64,000 bases of DNA from Caldimonas brevitalea (GTDB lineage Bacteria; Pseudomonadota; Gammaproteobacteria; Burkholderiales; Burkholderiaceae_C). A program made the translations under genes and the position numbers. Within the stretch, counting starts at the first letter, position 1. Every line of letters starts with the position of its first letter. Of the stretch, positions 1 through 8,159 are shown piece by piece. The stretch is from contig NZ_CP011371.1 of the NCBI RefSeq assembly GCF_001017435.1, forward strand, positions 1,550,001-1,614,000. Reading direction: 5' to 3'. Below the pieces are notes generated by a model that ran no database searches, was not told where the DNA came from, and saw nothing but the letters and a program-made list of their open reading frames with translations.

Positions 1-1172
<1,172 letters not shown>

Positions 1173-1285
1173 CACAGGCTTCGCTCGGCACTGACCACGT
1201 GCCAGCGGCCTGAGGTGGCCCGGTCGGGTGCTTCAGGGGTGGGCTCAGGCCGCATGCTGCGGGTCCATCAGATGCGAGAACACCA

Positions 1286-1376
1286 GGAAAGGTGGCAGAG
1301 TGGTCGAATGCGCCGGACTCGAAATCCGGTATACGGTTTTACCGTATCGAGGGTTCGAATCCCTCCCTTTCCGCCA
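1286..1376 (+). tRNA. tRNA-Ser (anticodon CGA)
   Basis: Class II tRNA of 91 nt with encoded CCA. Acceptor stem GGAAAGG (1286-1292) pairs with CCTTTCC (1366-1372), G is the discriminator at 1373 and CCA is at 1374-1376. The anticodon stem CCGGA/TCCGG encloses loop CTCGAAA, giving anticodon CGA at 1320-1322, which reads UCG. A long variable arm (TACGG-TTTT-ACCGTA) and the T-loop GGTTCGAATCC are present. It sits directly behind serS and in front of the effector island. Confidence 0.97.
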
Positions 1377-1390
1377 AATCGAAAGAGAAA

Positions 1391-1420
1391 AAGCCGTTGA
1401 TTTTCAACGGCTTTTTTGTT
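1391..1420 (+). terminator. Intrinsic terminator after tRNA-Ser
   Basis: Perfect 10-bp stem AAGCCGTTGA / TCAACGGCTT (1391-1400 and 1404-1413) with a 3-base loop, followed by a run of T. It lies 14 bases after the tRNA 3' end. Confidence 0.9.
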
Positions 1421-1711
1421 TCTGCAGGGTTGCCACTGCGGTTCTACTGGCGAATCCGGGCGCTGGCCCGGTCGTGCCGGCCCGGTCGCGTGCATTTATC
1501 ACGCCCCCCGTCATTTGCCCTCACGCAAGCATCCAAGCCTGCTGGCAAGTCCGATACTTCCAGGCCGATCGCTGCTGCCGTTAGGCCCACTAACCGGCAC
1601 GCGTGTTTTTGGCGGCTGCCGCGCTACCCATCACAGCGAATTCGTTTCGAAAGGCATGGGTGCCCTGGCTGACGAGAAGTTTTCTGATCGCAGTAAGTCG
1701 CGAGATCCTCC
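1421..1711. other. Intergenic, no gene seen
   Basis: Between the tRNA terminator and the Hint-domain gene. Several short open frames exist but none has a ribosome site or a recognisable product. I looked here for a repeat of the tRNA 3' end that could mark an attachment site and found none. It probably holds the promoter of the next gene, but no convincing -35/-10 pair stands out. Confidence 0.5.
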
Positions 1712-4072
1712 ATGTCCACCACGCCGCTGCCAACCCTGATGCTCGGTCCTGAACTGGGATTCGCCTGCGGTACGCGCATACATACCAAGGAAGGCCTGAA
1801 GCCCATCGAGAGCATTGCCGTAGGGGATTGGGTTCTGACGCACCCGGAACAGGTACCGCCGCCGCGCCGCCGTCGCCAACACAGCGAGTACCAATACCGA
1901 CGGGTGACGCGAACAACACCTGCCGATGTACGGTCGCTCCTGCACGTCACCTTGCAAAACCTGGCTGACGGCATTGAGGACACCTTGCTCGTCGCCGAGG
2001 GCCAGCCGATCTGGACCCAGCCGTCAGGCTGGGCAGCGGCCGGTCGGGTACGTCCCGGGCAGGTCCTGGTGCTGAGCTTCAACGGCAATGCACTGGTGCG
2101 GAAGGTGCAGGCCAGCGATCATCCGGCGCGTGTGTGGCACTTGGAGGTGGAGGACTGCAACAGCTACTACGTGGAGCAGCTGGGGACCTGGGTGGGCTGC
2201 AACCCGGATGCGCTTGTGCAGACGACTCCCGCTGGCGAGGCTGAACCGGCTTTCGATTTCAGCAAGCCGCACATGCTGAGGGAGATCAAGGACTACTACA
2301 ACGACACGCTCATTCAGCCCGAGCCGCAGAAAGTGGCGGCACTGGAACTGGCAGAACAGATGCGAGCCGCGGCCGAGAAGCTGCGCAGCCTCGTCAGGGA
2401 GCAGATGCAGCAGGAACTGGGCTACGACGAGGCCGGCGTTCGCTGGCTGGACGGCTATATCGAGCGGGCCCGGCTGAGGCACTCCAACGACCAGTGGGAG
2501 CGTGCCATCAATCTGATTGGCGCTTTCCTCGGCGAGTGCACCATCGGCAGCCTGGGAGGGCAATGGTCGCGGCATGAGGAGAACTTGTGCGTGGTGCTGA
2601 ACGAAGGGGACACCGTCTTCCCGCACGTCAAGGTCACCAAGCAGTTCAAGAACGGGAGGGACGGCGGCGATTCGGTCCTGGGCTTTTATCAGGCAAACAA
2701 GAGTCTCAGCGAAGCCTTGGCCAGCGGACCGCTGACGGCCGCACAGGAACGACTGCTCGAATACTCCCGCGACAGCGGCAAGCGCCTCTTTGTGCCTGAC
2801 CTGTCGGGCGCCACACCGGCATGGGTCGAGGTCGCAGAGGTGCGCGACGGCTATCTCAGGTTGCATTCGCCGCCGAACCAGGGTTACACCGTCTCGTCGT
2901 TTGTCACCGGGGTGAAGTGTTTCTACGTTTGTTCCCCCACCGGGCAGTTGCTGCACACCGAGTGGATCAACAAATCCGATTGGGACACCTTGCCGCCAGA
3001 CATCCTGAAGCAGCTCAAGAGCAAGCTGGCGGCGGACACCTCTCTCACGCTCGACCAGTTGGAGCGTGGCAAGCAGTTCATCGAGATCTCGTACGCCGCC
3101 AGTGACCAGCGGGCCGATGATCGCCACTACTTCTCGACGATCCTCAAAAATATTTCTTCACGCAAAATCCGAATTGCCAAGTTCGGGGGTTTCAAAGCCA
3201 AGCAAGCTGCATGGCAGCTGGCCAGCGTGACCGGCGATTTCTACACAGAGAACGACTTCAGAGAGTGGTACGGCCAGAAGGCGGAATGGCTGTTGCCGGG
3301 CGAAACCGTGTGCGACACGTCCAACTGGGGAAACCCGCCGGTTCTCTGGGCCTACTACGGCGTCACTGACACGGGTGAATCCTTTGCGGCCGGGAAGGTG
3401 CTGGAGCGGCCGGTCAGCAGCCCGGGAAACAACTCGGGCGCGCACTTCGTGAAGCCCGTGCAACCACAGCCGGAAATGGAGCAAATCATCACCCGGCTGC
3501 GCTCCAGCTATCAGTTGCGGCAGCAGCGAATGAACTTCATCACGCTGGCGTCCCTGCTCGGGCCCAGGCCGTCGTGGGTGAAAGAGACCGACGGCTTGGC
3601 CGAATGCTTCGAGCAGCAGAAGCTGCTGCTGACCGAAGGGCATATCGTCTGGGGCGCGCTGGTCCAGGCCAATGCACTATTGTTCGAGCCCGGTGAGGTG
3701 GACTGCCCGGCCTTGCTGCTGCACTCGCCGGACAGCTACTTCGACTCCCATCCGCAGGAACTGCAGCTGATCAGCCGCACCTTTGTCTCGTTCAAGCAGA
3801 CCGAGCCGACCGACCCGGAACTGAAGGAAGTGGCGCGGCTGGTCACCGATGAAATGGACCGCTCGATGGGATTCGAGCTTCCCAAGGTGTTCTCCAGCAA
3901 GCCGGTGCGGTCCGCGACGTTCATGGTCTTTCGCAAGCACGTTCCGAATGGCGTGCTGTCGGCCGGGCTGTTTCCCATCCTGACTCACCCGTCGACCCAG
4001 GCCGTGATGATGGTGCCGTTCGAGTTCTGGCCGATCGAGCTGATCGTGCTGTGGAAAGAGAACAAGATCTAG
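1712..4072 (+). CDS. Large protein with degenerate N-terminal Hint domain
   Basis: 786 residues, no signal peptide. Residues 16-164 align by eye with Hint (hedgehog/intein) domains of polymorphic toxin proteins: GTRIHTKEGLKPIESIAVGDWVL near the start, GWAAAGRVRPGQ in the middle, and HLEVEDCNSYYVEQLG at the end. The catalytic positions look lost: Gly16 stands where Cys1 normally precedes FxxGT, QPIW replaces the HP(I/F)W histidine, and the end reads VGCN instead of VHN(C). Residues about 215-330 (RWLDGYIERAR, IGAFLGECTIGSLGGQW, VFPHVKVTKQF) resemble DUF3806-type domains often met in immunity-like proteins. The remaining two blocks (about 420-560, with WYGQKAEWLLPGETVCD; and about 590-786) are not recognised. 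It heads a T6SS effector island; whether it is effector, adaptor or poly-immunity protein is unknown. Confidence 0.8.
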   Translation: MSTTPLPTLMLGPELGFACGTRIHTKEGLKPIESIAVGDWVLTHPEQVPPPRRRRQHSEYQYRRVTRTTPADVRSLLHVTLQNLADGIEDTLLVAEGQPIWTQPSGWAAAGRVRPGQVLVLSFNGNALVRKVQASDHPARVWHLEVEDCNSYYVEQLGTWVGCNPDALVQTTPAGEAEPAFDFSKPHMLREIKDYYNDTLIQPEPQKVAALELAEQMRAAAEKLRSLVREQMQQELGYDEAGVRWLDGYIERARLRHSNDQWERAINLIGAFLGECTIGSLGGQWSRHEENLCVVLNEGDTVFPHVKVTKQFKNGRDGGDSVLGFYQANKSLSEALASGPLTAAQERLLEYSRDSGKRLFVPDLSGATPAWVEVAEVRDGYLRLHSPPNQGYTVSSFVTGVKCFYVCSPTGQLLHTEWINKSDWDTLPPDILKQLKSKLAADTSLTLDQLERGKQFIEISYAASDQRADDRHYFSTILKNISSRKIRIAKFGGFKAKQAAWQLASVTGDFYTENDFREWYGQKAEWLLPGETVCDTSNWGNPPVLWAYYGVTDTGESFAAGKVLERPVSSPGNNSGAHFVKPVQPQPEMEQIITRLRSSYQLRQQRMNFITLASLLGPRPSWVKETDGLAECFEQQKLLLTEGHIVWGALVQANALLFEPGEVDCPALLLHSPDSYFDSHPQELQLISRTFVSFKQTEPTDPELKEVARLVTDEMDRSMGFELPKVFSSKPVRSATFMVFRKHVPNGVLSAGLFPILTHPSTQAVMMVPFEFWPIELIVLWKENKI

Positions 4073-4295
4073 TTTCGTGTTCCCGCTCGACAAAGGATTT
4101 GCGGACATTCACAGCTGGTGTGGCGAGGCCGACGGTTTAAGCTCGATCGAGCGGGAACATTACGAGACCACCGTTGAGGAATTCAACGGCATTGCTCTGC
4201 CACGCCGCAGATCATTGTTTACCAGCGTGAAACCTACAGCACAAAATTCACGTTTCCCACGATGAAAGTGGCGAGGGTGAACTGAAGGGCGAATA

Positions 4296-4709
4296 GTGAG
4301 CTTCCAACGTTGCATCTCCGACCGGGGCGGCGAAACGCCATGCTCGTCACAACTGACGCGAGTCGTTGGGGGTCTTGCCGCCGCCGCAATGGTTGCAGTG
4401 GTGACCTCTGCCTGCACGCGCCCTGACATAACGCTCGCTGACTTCTCCAAGACCATTCAGCTAGACCCAAAGGCCGCTGAGGGACAGGTGGTTGGCCTTT
4501 ATCTGGAGATCGATCTGGATGCCAAGGCTCCTATCACCGTCAATCTTGCATGCGAGGGAAAGGTTAAAACCAAACAGGTTGTCCCACCAGGCCGATCTGT
4601 ACAGCGTTGGGACTGGTATTCGTGGTGCGCCGAACTCTCTTTTGAGGTTGGGAACGCTCAGGCGCGGTCGATCGCCATTTCATACGAGTTCCACGCTTTC
4701 AAGAATTGA
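4296..4709 (+). CDS. Small predicted lipoprotein
   Basis: 137 residues from a GTG start; a later in-frame start may be used. The N-terminal half of the first 40 residues is a signal sequence ending in lipobox VTSAC, so the mature protein would start at the Cys and be lipid-anchored, most likely in the periplasmic face of an envelope membrane. The mature part is about 100 residues, predicted mostly beta, with Cys pairs (NLACEG, WCAEL) that could form a disulfide. Family not recognised. It lies 223 bp behind the Hint-domain gene and about 400 bp before vgrG, on the same strand. Small lipoproteins beside vgrG are sometimes immunity proteins to periplasm-acting T6SS effectors; that role here is only inferred. 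Confidence 0.7.
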   Translation: MSFQRCISDRGGETPCSSQLTRVVGGLAAAAMVAVVTSACTRPDITLADFSKTIQLDPKAAEGQVVGLYLEIDLDAKAPITVNLACEGKVKTKQVVPPGRSVQRWDWYSWCAELSFEVGNAQARSIAISYEFHAFKN

Positions 4710-4887
4710 AGTTCAGCGAGCTTGAATGCCGTTGCATTCGAGCGTCCAACCGTTGCCCGCCGTCCCACCGGCTTCCCCCCGGTGTTTACAACGGCTAACC
4801 ATCGCGCCATCCCTCTAGCCGGGGGAGGGCCGCCGAAACTCCCTTGTCGCTGGCTACACTGCGGCCCACGAGAAGTAGAGCAGGGGT

Positions 4888-4922
4888 GGCAACGCCTGAA
4901 GACGTTGCCGTTTCAGGGAGGA
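4888..4922 (+). promoter_or_regulatory. Competing hairpins at a strong ribosome site
   Basis: GGCAACG (4888-4894) pairs perfectly with CGTTGCC (4903-4909). The loop of that hairpin contains CCTGAA (4895-4900), which could instead pair with TTCAGG (4912-4917), overlapping the ribosome site AGGGAGGA (4915-4922). The two foldings exclude each other. A -10-like TACACT sits about 35 bp upstream (4854-4859). Function inferred only. Confidence 0.35.
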
Positions 4923-4927
4923 TTCCG

Positions 4928-5110
4928 ATGGATCACAGCGATCTCGCTGCCGCATCACGTCTGTCTGGCCGTCTGACGCGACGGCGGCGCCGGCCGTTCC
5001 CGCTGCAAAGCAACGACGTCAGAGAAAGCTGGATGCGCATCGCCGCACCCGGCCTCGTCGAGCCCGTCCTGCTCGGAGCCTCGGCCCACAAGATGGCCAC
5101 TACACGATGA
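4928..5110 (+). CDS. Possible 60-codon leader ORF before vgrG
   Basis: Starts ATG at 4928 six bases after AGGGAGGA, the best ribosome site in this region, and its TGA (5108-5110) overlaps the vgrG ATG (5107) as ATGA. The product (60 residues) is rich in Arg, with a RRRRR run, and resembles nothing I know. In contrast, vgrG itself has no convincing ribosome site. The simplest reading is a translated leader that couples ribosome delivery to vgrG; an accidental frame cannot be excluded. The interval from 4710 to 4927 otherwise shows no gene. Confidence 0.4.
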   Translation: MDHSDLAAASRLSGRLTRRRRRPFPLQSNDVRESWMRIAAPGLVEPVLLGASAHKMATTR

Positions 5111-8100
5111 GCCGACTGCGAGCTCTCATCGAGGGGCGCCAGCACGCGCGCCTCTTGCGCCTGTCCTTTCCCAACCAAGATGGCCCCGACGCCGAACTGC
5201 TGGTCGAGCGACTGCACGCCGTCGAATCGCTCTCGCGCGATTACCGCTACACGATCGAACTGCTGAGCGACGACGCCGACATCCAGCTCGAAGCACTGCA
5301 AGGCAAGCTGCTCTGTGTGTCGCTGGTGCGCGCCGATGGCAGCTTGCGTCACTTCACCGGCCACGTCTGGCGCTTCCGCCACGTCAAGACCGACGGGGGC
5401 ATCGCCTTCTACGAAGCCGTGCTCGTGCCTTGGCTGTACTTCCTGACGTTGCGGCAGAACAACCGGCTGTTCCACCACCAGACGCTGCAGCAGCAGGCGC
5501 AAACGCTGTTCGCCGACTATGGCGAGCTGCCAGTGTGGGAGTGGAAGGTCACAGGCGAACAGCCGCAGTTCACGATGCGCACGCAGTACGCTGAAAGCGA
5601 TGCGAATGTGCTGCACCGGTGGCTGGAGGCGGCCGGCTACAGCTACCGCTACGAGCACACCGAGAAGGGCCAGAAGCTCGTCTTCGTCGACGACACACGC
5701 TCCACCGACCCCATCGACGGTGCATCGCCCGAGATCCGCTTCCACAGCAACGCCGGCTCCGAAGAAGAGAACGCCATCGCGCAGTGGAGCCCGAAGCGTG
5801 AGGCGGTCTCGGCGCATTACACGGTCTCCGGCTTCGACTTCAAGGACCCCACGCCGGTGCACACCGGGACGCCCAGCATCATCGAACAAGGCGACACGCC
5901 CCCGCTCGAGATCCACAGCTACGAAGGTCACTACGGCTTCAAGCACCGCACCGGCGGCGACCAACTCGCACGCCGGCGCATGGAAGAAGTCGAGGCGCGC
6001 GGCCAGCAGTACGAAGCGCGGGGCAACAACGGCTTTGTCATGCCGGGGCGTTGGTTCAAGCTGGCCGACCACTTCGCTCACAGTGGCGAAGACGCTGAAT
6101 TCCTGATCCTCGAAGTCGAGCACCAGGCCGCCAACAACTACCTGCAGGGTGCGGAGGCGGTCGCCGAGTACGACAACAGCTTCGTGTGCCAACCCAAGGC
6201 GGTGGTGTGGCGGCCGGGCCTCGGTTTCAACAGCAAGCCGACCCGCATCGTGACGCTGCAAACGGCCCTCGTCGTCGGCCCCGAAGGCGCCGGCAGCCTG
6301 CATGTGGATGAATACGGCCGCGTGCAGGTGCAGTTCCACTGGGACCGCGAGCAAAGCGGCAGCTGCTGGGTGCGCGTGGCGACGAACTGGGCCGGCGGCG
6401 AGAACGGTCTGATCAGCCCGCCGCGGGTGGGCTCGGAAGTGGTAGTGCAGTGGCTTGACGGGAACCCGGACCACCCGCTGATCACCGCAGCTGTCCACAA
6501 CCAGGCCTACATGCCGCCGTGGAAGCTGCCCGAGCAGCGCTCGCTGACCGGCCTGCGCAGCCGCGAGCTGACACCCAGTGGCGGCAACAGTCCCGGCGGC
6601 CGCAGCAACCATGTGGTGCTGGACGACACCGAGAACGGCATCCAGGTGCAAGCCCGGAGCGACCACCAGGCCAGCCAGCTCAGCCTGGGCCACATCACCC
6701 GCATCGAAGACACCGCCGGCCGCAAGGAGGCCAGAGGGCAAGGCTTCGAACTGCGCACCGATGGGCACGGTGCCGTGCGTGCCGGGCAGGGCCTGCTCGT
6801 CACCACCGAGGAACGGCTGAATGCGCGCGCGCACCTCACCGACATGGGCGAGACGGTGGAGCGGCTCACGCAAGGCCAGGACCTGCACCAGAGCTTGTCG
6901 GACGCGGCCAAGGAAGCGCAGGCCCACCAGGCCGGCGACCAAGATGAAGTCGTCAAGGCACTGCAGGCGCAGACCGCCGACATCCAGGGCCAGGGTGGCA
7001 ACCCGCAAGACGGCGAGTTCCCCGAGTTCCAGGCGCCGCACCTGACCCTCGCCAGCCCGGCCGGCATTCAGACCACCACACAAGGGTCCAGCCACATCGT
7101 CAGCGCCCAACACACGGCGCTCACGAGCGGCGGGCACACGAGCATCAGTGCCGGCAAGAGCCTGCTGGCGAGCGTCAAGGAGGCCGTGCGGCTGTTCGCC
7201 TACAACGCCGGCATGAAGTTGGTGGCGGCCAGCGCCAACATCGACGTCACCGCGCTGAAGGACAGCATCAACCTGCTGGCCAAGCTCAACATCACGCACA
7301 CTGCCAACCGCATCGAGATCACGGCCAAGGATGAGGTGGTGGTCAACGGCGGCGGCAGCTTCACGAAGTGGAGCGGCTCGGGCATCACGCATGGCACCGG
7401 CGGCCCCTGGCAGGTCCAGGCGACCGGCTTCTCGCACACCGGCCCGGCCAGCATGGGCACGCCGAGCCTGCCGCAAGCCATCCAGCTGCCCACGGGCAAC
7501 CTCGAACTCTTCCACGAATACGTGCGCTCCAACGGCGAGCGGGTGCAAGGTGTCAAGCAGGGCGGGTTCAGCGTGACCGACTCCGAAGCTGCGAGCCATG
7601 GCGGTGCACTCGACGGCAAGGGTTTCAACGCCGTTTCCGGCGTGCCGATGGGCGTCGTGGAGGTCGTCTACGGCAAAGATCCGAGCAACACCTGGGACGA
7701 GGGCAGCCACTTCGGGAAGTTCAACTGGCCGCCGGAGCCGGCAGTGGGGAGCACCCCGACGACAGCGACGCTGGCCTCCAACTTCAGCGGCTCGCAGGGC
7801 ACCCAAACGGCCTCGGGGGCACTGGGCAGCGCGGCGTCGCTCGCCAGCGCTGCTCCTGCGGCCTCAGGCGCTGCCGGCACGCTGAGCAGGGTCGTCGCTG
7901 CTACGTCGACGGCACAGCAGGTGGCGGGTACCGTGCAGGCGGTTCAGCAAGGCGGCGTGAAGGCACTGGTCGAGCCCGCGATGCAACTCGCCCAGGCTCA
8001 GGCCATGCCGGTCATCGCCCAGCAGGCAGCGGGCGTGTTGCCGGCCGGGTTCGCCGGTGACCTGATGGGGAACATGGCGCCCACGACCAACGCCCAGCCC

Positions 8101-8142
8101 ACCTCTGCGCCACTCGAAGACTTCAGGGAATTCGCCGTCTGA
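5107..8142 (+). CDS. vgrG: Type VI secretion tip protein VgrG, extended C-terminus
   Basis: 1011 residues; spike protein of the T6SS that trimerises at the tip of the Hcp tube and carries effectors. The N-terminal gp27-like region spans about 1-390 (GRQHARLLRLSFPNQDGPD, LRHFTGHVWRFRHVKTDGG). The gp5-like OB-fold follows near 400-470 (VDEYGRVQVQFHWDRE, SCWVRVATNWAG, PDHPLITAAVHN). A DUF2345-type beta-helix region lies at about 640-790. Beyond it is a C-terminal extension of about 200 residues with a compact segment (ELFHEYVRSNGERVQG, GVVEVVYGKDPSNTWDEG) and an Ala/Ser/Gln-rich tail. The extension is a good candidate for docking the RHS protein encoded 17 bp downstream. No other T6SS structural gene is in the window, so this is an orphan vgrG cluster. 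Confidence 0.96.
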   Translation: MSRLRALIEGRQHARLLRLSFPNQDGPDAELLVERLHAVESLSRDYRYTIELLSDDADIQLEALQGKLLCVSLVRADGSLRHFTGHVWRFRHVKTDGGIAFYEAVLVPWLYFLTLRQNNRLFHHQTLQQQAQTLFADYGELPVWEWKVTGEQPQFTMRTQYAESDANVLHRWLEAAGYSYRYEHTEKGQKLVFVDDTRSTDPIDGASPEIRFHSNAGSEEENAIAQWSPKREAVSAHYTVSGFDFKDPTPVHTGTPSIIEQGDTPPLEIHSYEGHYGFKHRTGGDQLARRRMEEVEARGQQYEARGNNGFVMPGRWFKLADHFAHSGEDAEFLILEVEHQAANNYLQGAEAVAEYDNSFVCQPKAVVWRPGLGFNSKPTRIVTLQTALVVGPEGAGSLHVDEYGRVQVQFHWDREQSGSCWVRVATNWAGGENGLISPPRVGSEVVVQWLDGNPDHPLITAAVHNQAYMPPWKLPEQRSLTGLRSRELTPSGGNSPGGRSNHVVLDDTENGIQVQARSDHQASQLSLGHITRIEDTAGRKEARGQGFELRTDGHGAVRAGQGLLVTTEERLNARAHLTDMGETVERLTQGQDLHQSLSDAAKEAQAHQAGDQDEVVKALQAQTADIQGQGGNPQDGEFPEFQAPHLTLASPAGIQTTTQGSSHIVSAQHTALTSGGHTSISAGKSLLASVKEAVRLFAYNAGMKLVAASANIDVTALKDSINLLAKLNITHTANRIEITAKDEVVVNGGGSFTKWSGSGITHGTGGPWQVQATGFSHTGPASMGTPSLPQAIQLPTGNLELFHEYVRSNGERVQGVKQGGFSVTDSEAASHGGALDGKGFNAVSGVPMGVVEVVYGKDPSNTWDEGSHFGKFNWPPEPAVGSTPTTATLASNFSGSQGTQTASGALGSAASLASAAPAASGAAGTLSRVVAATSTAQQVAGTVQAVQQGGVKALVEPAMQLAQAQAMPVIAQQAAGVLPAGFAGDLMGNMAPTTNAQPTSAPLEDFREFAV

Positions 8143-8159
8143 CGGCGGCCTAGAACAAC

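Noticed and set aside
1286..1376. tRNA-Ser as an integration site with direct repeats flanking the island.
   Set aside because: I searched the right border (about 13,770-13,810) and nearby for a copy of the tRNA 3' end (GGTTCGAATCCCTCCC) and found none; no integrase gene is present.
4888..4922. Possible glycine or ykkC-type riboswitch.
   Set aside because: The hairpins do not contain the conserved cores of those classes and the downstream genes do not fit; kept only as generic competing hairpins.
4933..7806. Very long open frame antisense to vgrG (over 950 codons), and similar ones opposite the RHS gene (9582-11825), xdhC and the first kinase (15130-17607), ftsK (29098-31479), metG (32091-34298) and the glucanase (41641-43422).
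   Set aside because: Products are low-complexity (Val/Ala/His/Arg-rich), have no domains or ribosome sites, and run opposite clearly real genes. They result from the strong third-position GC bias.
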